Source: Pleurodeles waltl (taxonomy: Eukaryota > Chordata > Amphibia > Caudata > Salamandridae). Taken from it: a stretch of 64,000 bases of DNA. The notes under the pieces were generated by a model. The model searched no databases and was not told the DNA's origin. It saw only the letters and a list, made by a program, of their open reading frames with translations. The DNA is taken from assembly GCF_031143425.1 (NCBI RefSeq), contig NC_090442.1, positions 426,391,776 to 426,455,775 on the forward strand, in the 5' to 3' direction. The first letter of the stretch is position 1; each line of letters begins with the position of its first letter. Positions 1-11,724 of this stretch are shown in pieces. The position numbers and the translations under genes were made by a program.

Positions 1-230
1 CTTTGTGTGAGAACAGGCACAGCCCTTTCAGGTGTAAGTGTCAGCTCATCCCTCCTCAATGTAGCCCAGAAAACTCATCAGGATATGCAAGCCACTCCTC
101 AGCTCTCTTTGTGTCACTGTCTAGAGGGAATTCACAAACAGCCCAACTGTCACGTGGATTCCACAAGCAGGCAGAGGCACAGAATGATTTTGCAAGAAAA
201 TGTCAATTTTCTAAAAGTGAACACACTTAA
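1..230 (-). repeat. LTR fragment of the Gmr1-like LTR family, cut by the window edge
   Basis: Read on the minus strand, this stretch follows the middle of the long LTRs at 35891-37984 and 43058-45157. The order is a block ending in CATTTTCTTGC, then GTGGAATCC, ACAGTTGGGCTG, GACAGTGACACAAAG and CTGAAAGGGCTGTGCCTG. The match fades after about position 228. It is clearly diverged from the young LTRs, with many substitutions and an altered middle. The rest of the copy lies to the left of the window. It has no coding capacity of its own. Confidence 0.75.
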
Positions 231-523
231 GGACAACCCAGTATTCCCCTAGGAAGTGGGTACAGACAATGTCTCACTTAAAATGCTCCTAGAGGAATTG
301 TTTGGATATAGTTTGTGTACATATGACCCAGTATTCAATTAATGAACAGGACAACTCTGTGCTGTTCAAATCCAATATAATAATCAATAGGATTCAGGAA
401 GTTCAAAAAATGGACAAATACAACGAATGATCCAGGAAGAGGTTATAACCCTCCTCTTGACACAGTCCTGAACAATAATTGCCCCGTTTTCAAGCAATAT
501 CATGGTCCTTTAATTCAGCTTGT
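231..523. other. No recognisable feature
   Basis: AT-rich sequence between the LTR fragment and the hammerhead-like motif. I see no coding signal, terminal repeat or tandem structure. Confidence 0.5.
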
Positions 524-1460
524 CAAATGAGAAGGTAATGTCAACGTTTCGGTATGTGGTGGCAGTCAGAGGGCCATCAGACCATCATCAGAACTCAGTG
601 TTCTAAAATAATACCTACACATAAGGAAAATTAATTATAAAACAATACGTGCAATCCTGCAAATCACACAAGGTGTACCACCTGTTGAACCCAAGAAAAA
701 AACACAAACACAGGTGTGGATGCTAGAATAAGCCTCCACCTACATGAGAAAGAAAGTTCAAAAAGTACAGTAAAAACATAGAAACCGTGACCATATAATA
801 CATTGTGTCAGGCTCCCAACCAGAATAGCTACATTCTGCTACTTACAACATGTTGCAAAAGTAGACTCTGTATCAACACACAAGGGGACTTCAATCTACG
901 AGCCCAAGTAAAAACTCCACAAATATTAAAATATTAACATTGCTTAATCGCCATCAACATAAACTTTAAAAAAACGCTGACCCCATTGCAGCATATTCAT
1001 ACCTTCTAAATATGGGACCGCTAGCGTCTGTCTCCATCCGCATTCGCTCAACCAAAGTGTGTCGGAATCAAACATTGCTGGCCTTCCCGACGTGTTTAAA
1101 TAAGGAAGTGATAGGTCATGTGACCATTCTAGTGACTATGGAGGCCATCTTAAAATAGTAAAAATGCCTAACTAATGCCCAGAGTTTAGAGATAGTTGTA
1201 ATTATGGCATGTTTAATGCTGTTGACCTTAGTAACTTAATAAATAAAATATCCATCTAGCCCATCTGCTTAGTCCGTGTTAGTAGGATACACACGCTGCT
1301 GGTCTCCCTATTCCAGAGCATTCAAGTAATAACATGTCACATGACCACTGCAATGACTGTGACAGCCATCTTTAAATGTAATAATGGCTCATCTAAACGC
1401 TACCCAACACTAAATTCACTTTCACAACCCTGCTGTAGATAGCCCCAGAGACTAACTTAT
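524..1460 (-). mobile_element. Probable 3' remnant of a Penelope-like element
   Basis: On the minus strand a hammerhead-type core (CTGATGA ... GAAACGTTGAC) lies at about 541-600. This combination is typical of Penelope-like elements and is also present in the undisputed copies at 48652-56117. Further right, two diverged copies of a ~52 bp block (about 1116-1167 and 1335-1386; shared core GTCANNTGACCA ... GCCATCTT) lie ~218 bp apart. No reverse transcriptase is visible. The assignment rests on the ribozyme-like motif and on a remembered resemblance to amphibian Penelope 3' ends, so it is tentative. Confidence 0.4.
541..600 (-). ncRNA. Hammerhead ribozyme-like motif (degenerate)
   Basis: The minus strand reads CTGATGA (complement of 585-591), then a 3 bp possible helix II (GGT/ACC) with a long loop, then GAAA (547-550) followed by CGTTGAC. 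Helix III would be the self-complementary ACGT, as in the minimal hammerheads of Penelope-like elements that are thought to act as dimers. Helix I pairs poorly. It is probably a dead relative of the cleaner motif at 55565-55622. Confidence 0.4.
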
Positions 1461-4400
1461 CCATAGAACAGAAAGAAAAAATTGTCCCAACCAATTATTC
1501 TCAGTGGTAGATTCAGTACTTAACCACAATTGCCTGGTAACATTTTAGAGTTGTACTGGTTCTTGCTCAGATAATACACTCAGACTTGCTTGTTGTCACC
1601 TTTTTTGATTTCCTCCCTTCCTGTTCCATCTCAGTTAGTCATCACCCTTTCTTTTCAAGGATTGTTTCCTTATCTTGTTTATATGGTAACTGTTGTACTA
1701 TTTGTCTCTTGCTGTGTTGGAGTCATCTGCTCCTCTACACCCTCAGGATTCGCAATGGCATACTGGTCAATGTCTGATCTCATTACTGTCAGTGGATCTG
1801 GGTAAGCTGACTGGTCTGGGAATATGCTTTCCATCTGTGAGAAGAGACAGAAAGGATGGTATAGCTCCCAATTTAAAAGCCTTCATCACACTCAACCATA
1901 TTTAGATTAGGCATGTGAGAAGGGCCAGGTCGAGCCTTTGTGAAGCTATGTTCATATCCAATTCCACCTCCCACATTACACGATACATGGGCAGTGATTC
2001 TCCTGCTAGGATTGCCACCTCTATAATCTCAGAGCACAGAGGTATTTCGCACCTCATCAAATGGCTAATCACTGTCAGGAGAGAAACCTTGCCCATCTTG
2101 AATTATTTGCTGCAAATGCTTCCAGGCAGTATAGATAGGCTTTTCTAAAGTCATTACAACATATGTACAAAAAATCTATCGCAACTTTGAAATAGATTCT
2201 GATCAGTATAAAAATACATTTTGAATAATCGTGGTAGTATTTTCTTAGCCTGACCTTTGTAAATCAAGCTGGGTAATAAAGAACACTTGGAGGTGACTTA
2301 GCTAATGTTTAAAAGTAGATTTTACTATATGTCAAACAGTTTCTTTATATCATGTACTGCTGCATTGTATTAAGCTTCATCCATTCCCCCTACAATGGTA
2401 GGCCTGAAGTCAGTCTTTTACAGATATACTTGCATAAATGTACACTAAAGCTCATATCAACATTTACCTTTTTGAGGGTTTAGTCAGTTTTATACCATGT
2501 TTAGCAATCAGATCACAAACACTGGGAGGCTAAATGCCAGCCAAAATGCTAGTAAAATCTAATTAAAAAATGGGGTTACCAACTCACAAAGAGGTACTTT
2601 CTTACAGCCTCCAAAGCAGGAAGATGGGGTGCTAGTAGACACAACCGTAGGCTATTGTCATTTGGAGCAAACCACGAAGCTCATAGTAGATAACTGCCTC
2701 TCTGGATTACGTGCAGTTTTGCTAAAGGATGACGTGTAAGAGTGCCAAGTCCCAATTGCCTATACCTCCTCTGATCTGTCCCGTGACAAAGCAGATGGTC
2801 ATCATCTTATAGAAGAGGAGGCAAAACCCATCCTATGCATGTGCATGAATACATGTATCCACTCAAACCACTGATATTCATCTTTTCTGGACAGGCACCT
2901 TCATTAAAAGAAGGATGCAATTGCCACAGTGTACAAAATTAGAAAAGGGTTCTTCTAACGTTGCGATTGTCAAACTGACTGACAGTCTAATTCCTGTGGT
3001 CAGCCATCTCAGTGGAATTTCAGCAGCAAAGAAGTTGCTTGAAATTATATAGGACACCATGGTGGATGAGTACCTACAATCAGCTATCAACCTGAAGAAC
3101 CTGATGGGAAAATAGCAACACTGAACACCTGAGTTGAAGTAGAACCTCCCAGATATCAGGAATGTTCATAGTTGGTGAATAGGTTCTAAGGAATGCTTGT
3201 TTCCGAGAGGGATTCATATTGTGATGATGAGCTGGTGGTGCATGAGGACTGCCACATATGTTTGTGAAAGCCATTAAGGGTTGATGGATGGGGAAGGTCC
3301 CTAGCCAATAGACAAATAGGTCCCAGGGGAAACTTTACCCACTTCAATATAATTTCCTGGGGTTTGGACCTAGACAATACCACTTTACCCTGCCCTGCTA
3401 AAATCCAACATAGCAGAACCTTTCTTTTACTGGCCAGAATTCTGAGCACAGTCCTGATGTGTGTCTAGGAAAATTAGGAAGTCACCCTGCAATACCCAGT
3501 TTACCCCCACTTGGATTAGTATAATTCTGGCTTTTTTTTTACAATGGTGGTGCAGGCAGGGGCGGCCCCTCCACGAGAGTGGCAAAGCTTTGCCCGCTAC
3601 ATAAATGTGCCCAAAAATGCCATCAGAACTGAAAAATAAAGTTTATTATTACCACTTTATTTTTTAGCATCACGTCCTGAATAAAGTGTCAGGATGAAGA
3701 GGGGAATTTTCTGCTGAGTGACAGCAGCAGGAAACTGTGCACTTCAGTTTAAAGTGTGCATGTCCCTTTGGCTGGCCGTCTGGCAATGGCAAGCCTGACA
3801 TGTGCACTTTAAAATTCTCTAACCTAGATGTCTTAAAACAGCTGGGTGGGAGAAAGCACAGGCCTCCAGTGCTCTTGTGAGTGCTGAGAGCGGCCCCTCC
3901 CTCCAATCTTGATGCTTCTTTCATGCTTGCTACTAGCATGAAAGCAGCACCAGGATTTGTTAGTGCGGTTTCCTGGTCCCGCATTGGAGCTTCCAGGAGC
4001 ACGACGAGAGGAGAGGAGGACACCGCCAGATAAGTGCCTTTTTCTTTAAAAAAATATTAGTATTGTACCCCCGCAACCCTGCCTGTAGATACAAGCCAGC
4101 CACCACTGGCTGCAGGCCTGGATGTGAGTCACATCTGTCTGTGACAGGGGCTGACCCGCTGAAGCTTGTACAGATAGTGGGCACATCCCTCAGTCAGTCA
4201 TTTCATGGGGAGAGATCCCACCAATACTCTTTTGTTCTGCTTCCTGGTAGCAGTCCACACTTCCCAGCAGCCGCCAGATGACAGTTGGGGATTATAGTGA
4301 TCATTATGACCCTGGACGGCTCCTGACGGGGAAAGGGTGGTGGTTTCACCTTAACCTCCAATGTGTTGTATGTGTGATTTTGCTTGGGAGAGGACTATTC

Positions 4401-6940
4401 TGAAATTAGTAATCTCCAACAACAGGCAAGGAAACCCTTGTTAGGATCAAGCTTTAATTTTCTTAACCAGACACTTTCCAATTTTACCTTGTTTTTTTAA
4501 AATAACTTAGCCTTGCCCAAACTCTGTAGGAAATTGTACAATTTAAGCATTCTCTTTAGATCCAATGGCCCATGGTTTCCCTTTAAGTGACAGGAGAATC
4601 TGGGGTCAAACTGTGCACCCTGTTGCACCTTTGGACTTACTTCTGCTTTTGTAAAGAAAATAATTCTTATCAATATTATTCTATGTGGAATAACAGAACA
4701 ACTGAAGGTAAATTAAATCTCTACTTTTTATGATATTCTCTTTAGTGCATACAACATTTTCTTCTCTCTGTACTGTTGAGGTCATTTTATGGCACCACCC
4801 CTCAATAATTTGCAAAATTATTGCGGAGGATTTCTGGGGTAAGTACATGATCATAGGTGAATAGATGTTTTATGATGATTTTCAGATGGAATGTAGGGAT
4901 GACCATCCCCTGATCTCTTTCAGGTCTTGTTGTGGACACTGATGTAGGCACGAACCATCACGTGCTGTGTCTTCAATGATGTTTGACACACTATTTCCCA
5001 ACAAAGAGATTTAGCCTTATTTAGTCTGTACTCCAGAGATTACGGAACAGAAGGGTCCCAAATTGCGTTCTAGTTGCTGCACTCTGACTGTTATGCCCTG
5101 TGTTATCTCATTTTCTCATTCTGTGCTCGAGCACAGTCGCAGAAAAAGGCTTGCACCTTTTTTAATGAAGCCATGTGGGGTACAACAAATTTACCGTCTT
5201 GGTAAATATACCAATGAAAAGTTGGTGAGAAATCAATATCACTGGAATGTAATAAGGTGTTGCTGTTTATGAGCGAAAAAGATAACGTTTTGGATAAAAT
5301 GCCTAGATTGCTTACCAGTAATCTTTATTACTCCAATTCTTCCTTTCTTGTCTGAGAATTTACCTGATGAGGCGAGGCCTGTCTCTTGTCAATTAGCACC
5401 CATTCAGAAGCTCTCATGTAGAGATAATCCTTTGAAAAGAGAGTTTACCCACCCTCCCTTAATGTGCCTTATGTGATCACTGAAAAGGGACTGGATCAGT
5501 AAGTACTTTCTGTTAATGCCAAGTTAAAAGCTAAGGTCACAACCAGAGCTTCACATGGCTAAGTAATATAGACATTGCATCCTCATCTCCTTCCTCATCC
5601 TATTTCTTACTTGATGAGGCTCTACTCAAGCTGTCTTCCTTTTGTTGCCATCAACTGACCTGTTTATAATACACACCAAAATAAAAAACCAATGCTACAT
5701 CATGTTTTTACTACATCATTAAATGAAGGACCTTTCAGTGACAAAAGTGTGCTAGTAGAGTCACAAGAGGCAATGATACTGCCATAGCTACCAGTCTCTT
5801 CAAAAGCAAGGTGAAAAATGAACATGAAGCAGAATCAGTATGTTTATGAAGTTGCTTATTTGGTTGTGCAGTTGACCACCAGGAAAAGATAATTTGACCA
5901 AAGAGGGGACAAAAGCCCCTAGACCTGGGATCACTTCAAGACACTAATGTATTTTAAAATCTGCTCCTCAATAGTTACATTAGTAGGACCAACACCAATG
6001 TATGATTAATGTCTGTGATACCTAAGGCAAGTGCACTAGACCAGTTTCTGCAGAAAAAACAAAGAGGACACTGAAAATAAAAACACGGGTGCTTGTTTTC
6101 TGATCTCTTATCTTAACCAGTCTGTTACAGCAGAATTATGGCACACACCCTTTAAGGAAAGGGATCACTAATGCTGGCACCCAGAAGAAATGCCAGAAAA
6201 TACAGAACTCATCATTCATGAGAAGTAGTTCTGCGGTGCAGCACAAGCTTGCTTTCCAGCTACTATTTGATATCTTCTGGCCTGGTGGTTGAGTAGCTCA
6301 ACCTTAGACCAGGGAGATTGAATGATCTTAAGAGGATGAACACCTTGTAAACAAATTGTAAAAATCTGGGTTTGAATGCAGTCATGTGATCTCGGTTGCC
6401 ATAAAGTCTGACTCTTTAATAAGAGGCTCTTCCCACAAGCCAGGGTACAGAAGGCAAAACAAAATGTTAAGAACCACTCCTTTGAAGATTTAAAGATGTT
6501 TTATTCAGCTCTATGCACCACCAACAAGGTCAGCCTGAAGGTGTCACTGTCAGTCTCCAACTGGTACTGAGTGGAACTCTGCCATCATGGATACATCAAC
6601 ACCCCTGGCATGAGCTAATGCAGTCACTTAAAGGGAACAGTACCTATGTATATTCACTATAACACAGTGAAGAAGTGACCAGTGGCATATTAGTACTGAT
6701 ACATTAATGATTTATTGTGCACAGAGCCACACCTGCAACGGGTGCAACCATAAAGGTAAACCTTTAATGCTCTAAATTATTTCATTCACCAATTAATATC
6801 AAAAATGTCTGTCAGCAATATTTCTCACCCCCCAGACTTTCCATCAGAAAAAGGAGAACTTATATTTTCTGCACATAGTAAGCAGGCAATATTATTAGAT
6901 AAGCTCAGAATAGTCGTAATACCTATGAAAGTACTGGTTA
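1461..6940. other. Long stretch without recognisable genes
   Basis: Mostly AT-rich DNA with short chance reading frames. About 3560-4320 is richer in GC and resembles dispersed-repeat DNA: a stretch containing GATAAGTGCCTTTTTCTTTAAA at 4031-4052 recalls, in reverse, the poly(A)-CTTACCT junction of the fold-back elements further right. About 6250-6450 holds GGTTGAGTAGCTCAACC and GGGTTTGAATGC, a weak reminder of a tRNA-derived SINE that I could not support. Minus-strand frames at 2878-3449 are adjacent but match no family I know. Confidence 0.4.
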
Positions 6941-6969
6941 GGTACCAATAGGAAAGGGCGATGAAGAAC

Positions 6970-7556
6970 CTTCAGATGTATTTGAAATATCTATTCAGAT
7001 TTTAGGACAATATTTTGGACTAGAGATGTGAAAAATGTATATGAGTGCACAAGAACGTAATGAAAAAGTGGGTAACTATATTGCATCATTAAAAACTTTG
7101 TCTCTCACATGGAAATTTGAAGAACCAGCTGATTCTTTACTAAGAGATCAATTGGTATGATGTACTAACAGTAGCAGAGTACAGGAGATATGGAGAACAC
7201 ATCTGGCTGTATGAAGGAAACAAAAACTATTGTTACTGCATCTGACAGCACCTCTTCACAGAGCAACATACATGAAGGGAAAGGAAAGATGTTTAAGGGA
7301 GCATTATAAAGTAGCAACGGGAATTAAGAGCAAAACATTTTCTGACAGTAAAAGGTTCAAGTGTTACAGATGTGGAAGGCAGGGCAACCTGTCTGGTAAT
7401 CCAAATTGCTCTGCCAGGAACTCAACATCTCAAAAATGTGGTCTCAAAGGGCATTATTCAAGAGTTTGCAAGTCCTCTGGAAAAGTTGGTATGGTGGAGA
7501 GCATAGATAATGTGAAAGATGGTTTGAGTACTGTAGTTCTGAATTTTGAAGAATAG
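6970..7556 (+). pseudogene. Gag remnant with double CCHC zinc knuckle
   Basis: Gag binds and packages the element RNA. The upstream part (about 6970-7230) encodes, through stops, a capsid-like segment with phrases such as ILGQYFG, NEKVGNYIASLKTLS and SLLRDQLV, the typical retrotransposon Gag pattern before an RDQ(L/F)V motif. The open frame 7230-7556 carries CYRCGRQGNLSGNPNC followed by CGLKGHYSRVC. The second knuckle is canonical (CX2CX4HX4C). The first has lost its histidine (N/L at that place) and has altered spacing. The missing histidine and the stops show that it is dead. Protease remnants follow directly. Confidence 0.75.
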
Positions 7557-7589
7557 CAATGAGGAGGTGAACGCTAGAAGTGTGATAAT

Positions 7590-8170
7590 GCCTGAGTGTG
7601 AGGTCGACATTGGAACAGAAATTGTGGTTCTGGCAAACTCTGTTTTCTCATTCACCATGATTACAAACAGAGTAGAATGAAAAATGTCCAAATGAAAAGT
7701 TGGTATCAAACCTGTAATTATGGGGTTATGCACATTGATGTGCTTGGGTTTGTTGTAAAGAAAATTGAATTTAAGGATGAGGAAAACATTAGAAAAGAAA
7801 TTGTGGTTCCAGCAGACTCTGTTTCCCCATTCACCATGATTGAGAACAAAGAGTGGAATGAAAAATGAATTCCCAAATGAAAAGTTGCTTCTGCTTGATA
7901 TCAAACCTGTAATCACGGGGGTATGCTAATTAATGTGCTTGGGTATGTTGTAAAAAAAATTGAATTTAATGATAAGGAAACCATTGGAAAGATGTATGTT
8001 GCCGTACAAGGGGATAATATCCTAGGTTGGAGGCATCAAAGAGACAAGGGCATTATTTTAAATCGCAATGCACTGAATCCAAGTGATCAAATCAGGCTCA
8101 TTGAAGATTGTGGAGAAGGAGAAAAACTCTACAAAGAATTCCCAGAGTATTCAGAGACAAACTGGGACTG
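7590..8170 (+). pseudogene. Retropepsin-like protease remnant with internal tandem duplication
   Basis: The later frame (7923-8174) contains INVLGYVVKKIEF and GDNILGWRHQRDKGIILN. These correspond to the C-terminal half of a retrotransposon aspartic protease, where an (I/L)LG motif precedes a W/D and a hydrophobic strand. Upstream, two copies of a ~179 bp unit lie in tandem (starting 7619 and 7798 at AAATTGTGGTT), each with an ADS/ANS-VSPFTMI-like active-site region. The usual DTGA/DSG triad is no longer readable. Polyprotein cleavage would have been its role. The duplication probably arose after the element died. Confidence 0.6.
7619..7990 (+). repeat. Two tandem copies of a ~179 bp unit
   Basis: Copy one starts at 7619 and copy two at 7798. 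Shared landmarks in order are AAATTGTGGTTC, CATTCACCATGATT, GAATGAAAAATG, CCAAATGAAAAGTTG, ATCAAACCTGTAAT, ATTGATGTGCTTGGG or its variant, and AAATTGAATTTAA. The copies differ by substitutions and small indels, so the duplication is not recent. It lies inside the protease part of the mag-like element. Confidence 0.8.
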
Positions 8171-8179
8171 TTAAGAGAC

Positions 8180-8860
8180 TTTGAGCATCAGATAGTGTTG
8201 AAGAAAGATGCTGAACCATGTGTTTTTAAAGTTTGAAAGGTGCCTATCATGATACATGCACCTCCCAAGGAGGAACCAGACATGTTATTAAGCATAGGAG
8301 TTATCAAAGAGATTGAGTCCTCAGAGTGGTTGGCCTTGGTAGTTGTAGCACCCACAGATGGAGGGAGGTCTATCAGGACTTGAGAGGACTTGATAAAGCG
8401 ATCTGCGCAGACCACCAACCACTCCCTAATATTTCTGAATAAATCACCATGTTGTAAGAGCAAAGATATTTAGAGTATTAAATCTCTCTTCAGCATATCA
8501 CCAAGTGTAATTACATTAAGAATCAAGGCATTTGACCTCTTCGTGATGCCTTTGGGAGCTTACCAATTTGTGAGAATGCCATTTGGGCTGGCGTCCGTGG
8601 CAGCCTGCTTCCAGAAAATCATGAAGATGATTCTCAGAACGTACATATATATATTTTTTTTCCAGGGTGACATACTCATATATGGCTATGATGTGAGTGA
8701 CCATGATGACACACTGAGAAAAGTATTAAAAATAATAGAGGAAAGAGGGCTCACAGTAAAGAAATAAAAATGTAAAATTGTAGTAGCATTAGTCACTTAC
8801 CTAGGAAACATCATATCAGGTGAGGGCATGCAACCTAAACTAGAGTTGGCATTGTAAATG
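8180..8860 (+). pseudogene. Reverse transcriptase remnant (mag-like Ty3/Gypsy)
   Basis: Reverse transcriptase copies the element RNA into DNA. Reading through stops, the early palm is visible as GVIKEIESSEW and VVVAPTDGG. It is followed in frame 8543-8767 by YQFVRMPFGLASVAACFQKI, the conserved fingers/palm motif (MPFGL..A...FQ). The catalytic box is degraded: the expected YxDD appears as FQGDILIYG at about 8660-8690. The thumb follows as TYLGNIISGEGMQPKLE, in a frame broken at 8768. The sequence then runs into the solo LTR at 9004. Confidence 0.8.
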
Positions 8861-8998
8861 TTCCAGCACAGGTGTCAAAGAGCAGGTATGATCATTCTTG
8901 GAACTTGCTGAGTTTTACTCTAAGTCTATAAAAGGTTTTGCAAGTGTAGATGAACCCATCAGGACGCTGTAAAGAAAATGGGTTCGCTTTGAGTGGTC

Positions 8999-9003
8999 AT
9001 GGG
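8999..9003. repeat. Target-site duplication ATGGG (left)
   Basis: ATGGG precedes the LTR start at 9004 and is repeated exactly at 10428-10432, right after the LTR end. Five base pairs is the usual duplication for Ty3/Gypsy integrases. Confidence 0.9.
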
Positions 9004-10427
9004 TGTTGGAATTTTTTCCTAATTAAGGGTCATCCCCAATCTTTTTGCCTCCTGCCTCCTATTTTTTCTGACCTGTTGCTGTAGGCTTTTGAACTCTGAG
9101 CACTTTTACCACTGCTGACCGGTGCTAAAGTGCATATACTCTCTATGTAAATTGTATTGTTGATTGGTTTATCCATGATTGGCACATTTGATTCACTAGT
9201 AAGTCCCTAGTACAGTGGACCAAAGGTGCCCAGGGCCAGTAAATCAAATGCTACTAGTGGGCCTGCAGCACTGGTTGTGGATTACCTGTCTGGGTCAGTT
9301 TGCACCTCTCTCTAGACAGTGACACAAAGGGGGCTGGGGTGTAGCCTGCATATCCTGATGAGCCATCTGTGCTAGTAGGGAGAGGAGGAGTGGTCACTCA
9401 CACCTGAAAGGGCTGTGCCTGCCCTCACACAATGCAGTCTCCAACCCCCTGGTGTGTGTCTGAGGCCTGGCCTGGGCAAGTCAGGATTTCACAAACAAGA
9501 GAGACATTTCTTTGAAGTAAGCCTACTTGAAAGGGCAAAATGGGTATAAGAAGGGCACCCAAAACCACAGATTTTATATCACTTCTGGAAACCAAGAGGA
9601 ACCTCTGCCTGGAGAAGAGCTGAAGAGCTGAAGAGCTGAGGAAGAAGAGCTGCCCTGCTTGTGACTGTGCTTTGTGGAGTTATCCTGCAGTTGCTGCTTC
9701 TGCCTGTGCAAGAGGACAAAGACTGGACTTTGTGTACCTTCCTGCTTGTGAAGAACTCTCCAAGGGCTTGAAACTGAGCGTGCCTCCTGTTGTTCAAGTC
9801 TCAGGAACAGCAAAGACTTCTCTCTACCAGCACCTGGAGCCTCTGCTGAGACTTCTGCCCTACCAAGTGGTGCCCTATCTGGTTCCGGGGCCTTGACAGG
9901 TGAAGCTGGTAGACCAAGGTTGAAATCGACGCAGTGCTTGCAGCGTGGCTGGGAAATTGACGCATGCGGCTGGATAAATGACAGTCTGCATCACTGACGG
10001 AGTCTGCAATGACGCAACATCGCTGGGAGTGCAGGCTATTTTGACGCAACCCAGGTACATTTTCACACTAACAGCATTAGCGCTGTGTTTAAAAGAATAT
10101 GAATACTCTTTTTGCATTTTAATTAATAACTTGACTTGTGTATGGTGGATTTTTGTCGTTTTGGTCTTGTTTAGCTTAGATAAATATTTTCTATGTTTCT
10201 AAACCTGTGTTGTGTCATTTTGTAGTGTTCTCATTAAGTTACTGTGTGTGTTGGTACAAATACCTTACACCTAGTACTCTGAAGTTAAGCCTGCCTGCTC
10301 GTGCCAAGCTACCAAGGGTTTGAGCGGGGGTTAGATGAGGGTGATTCTCCTTTACCCTGACTAGAGCGAGGTTCCTTGCTTGGACATGGGGTACCCTGAC
10401 TGCGAACCAAAGACCCAATTTCTAACA
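9004..10427 (+). repeat. Solo LTR (1,424 bp) of the Gmr1-like LTR family
   Basis: The segment starts TGTTGGAATT and ends TTTCTAACA, flanked by ATGGG on both sides. It matches the LTRs at 35891-37984 and 43058-45157 along most of its length. Shared blocks are GTGCCCAGGGCC, CTACTAGTGGGCCTGCAGC, GGGTATAAGAAGGGCACCC, AACTTGACTTGTGTATGGTG and the CTAACCCC/TCTAACA tail. It lacks about 494 bp present in the intact LTRs (36167-36660), with short GTTGTG/GTTTGTG homology at the junction. Solo LTRs arise by recombination between the two LTRs of an element. CpG sites intact in the young LTRs are often TG or CA here, so it is older. Confidence 0.9.
9545..9550 (+). promoter_or_regulatory. Putative TATA box of the solo LTR
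   Basis: TATAAG within GGGTATAAGAAGGGCACCC. The same block is conserved in both LTRs of the intact element (36942 and 44115), which supports a promoter role. The start of transcription cannot be placed from sequence alone. Confidence 0.5.
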
Positions 10428-10432
10428 ATGGG

Positions 10433-10970
10433 AATGTGAGGAGGCATTTAAGACTATGAAACAAAAAGTTTGTAGAATGCCTATGCTAGGACATTTCAAC
10501 ACTAGGAGAAAAACCGTCTTGACAACAGATGCCTGCATCTGTGGGTTAGGTGTGGTACTTTCACAAATTGATGATGATGCAGAGAGAGTGGTGGTATTTG
10601 TGTCAAGGGCACTTAAGAAACAAGAAGCACATTACTTGTGTATGGAAAGAGAAGCGTTGACAGTCACAAGAGTGGGCAGTTCGAAATTTTTTATTTTATT
10701 TGTGGGGCATTCCTATCTTATTGAGAACATCACTGTCCCCTTGTTCAATTTTTGTCTAGCAACCACAGTGAATAAATAACCCCAAGAATTATGCAATGGC
10801 AAAGGACTGGAGGAATGCAATTTTCAAGTGCATAATATCTTCCTTGTTTCACAAACAAAGCAGCAGATTGCTTGTCATGGCTGCCAGTGGAGCATGAGAG
10901 TGAAATGATTGTGAATGAAATGAATGGTGTAAACTGGGTGAATGAACTAGAAATCGTGAACAATAAGTGG
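10433..10970 (+). pseudogene. RNase H remnant (mag-like Ty3/Gypsy)
   Basis: RNase H removes the RNA template during reverse transcription. Frame 10456-10779 shows TTDACICGLGVVLSQIDDD (the first catalytic Asp in TDA), VVVFVSRALKKQEAHY and CMEREALTV, the standard Ty3/Gypsy RNase H signature. Later segments in shifted frames include LEECNFQVHNI and a degraded counterpart of the HIPG..N..AD.LSR motif near 10840-10880. It directly follows the ATGGG duplication of the solo LTR, so it was continuous with the RT remnant before that insertion. Confidence 0.85.
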
Positions 10971-10984
10971 AATTAATGTAAAGG

Positions 10985-11724
10985 AAAGAATGATTTGTTT
11001 CTCACAATCAGGACTTTTATTGTTGAAGGCTGGCCTGATTACAAGAGGTTAGATTCAGACTTAATACCATTTTGGTCAGTGAGAGATGAACTCACTAAAC
11101 ACCAAGTTGGTTTCATAAGGGGTGAGATACGTATTGCTCCCAGGAACATAAGACCTAAAATAGTCAATTTAGCTCATGAGGGACATCTTTGTAGGAATCT
11201 CACCAAAAACTCGGTCAGGGAGAGGTATTGGTGGCCGAGCATGGATTGCCAGGGAGAGGAGATTATCAAAGAATGTTATTCCTGTGCTTCAAGCGATAAA
11301 AGCCACGGTCACTAATACGCCTCCTTTGTCACCTGTGGTAGTACCAGCGGAACCATGGACCAAGTTGGGTCTTGATATAATGGGCTCATTCGAGTTATTA
11401 CCACCTAAAAGATTTGTACCACTGTTAATAGACTACCCCTCAAAATGGGTTTTTACAAGATGTGTGAGTAATGTAACTACCAGGACATTCTTAGAATTTC
11501 TCAAACATGAGTTTGCCAGTGAAGGGGTGCCCAAGGTTTTGATCACTGATAATGAGGTGCAGGAATGTTTGGCTGATTTTAGTATAACACATCATAAACC
11601 ACAAGTGAAAATAGCATCCAACCACAGGACTCCCTCAGGGGAAACCCGAACAACTGATGTAATTCATCAAAAGAATTCCTGTAAATATTGCCAAAGATTC
11701 AGGATAATAAACATCTCCCAGTAG
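10985..11724 (+). pseudogene. Integrase remnant (mag-like Ty3/Gypsy)
   Basis: Integrase inserts the DNA copy into the genome. Frame 10995-11315 carries the zinc-binding domain: NLAHEGHLCRNLTKNSVRER, then YWWPSMD and a degraded C..C (ECYSCASSD). Frame 11176-11724 continues with WTKLGLDIMGSF (first catalytic Asp), PLLIDYPSKWV and GVPKVLITDNEVQ (second Asp). The glutamate region around 11580-11700 is not clearly readable. The domains sit in two overlapping frames, so at least one frameshift lies near 11200-11310. No C-terminal domain is recognisable. Confidence 0.8.

Noticed and set aside
2878..3449. Three neighbouring minus-strand frames, considered as a broken transposase
   Set aside because: No DDE, zinc or other family motif could be read in any frame combination.
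6250..6450. Possible tRNA-derived SINE (GGTTGAGTAGCTCAACC, GGGTTTGAATGC)
   Set aside because: Box A and box B matches are too weak, and there is no tail or target duplication.
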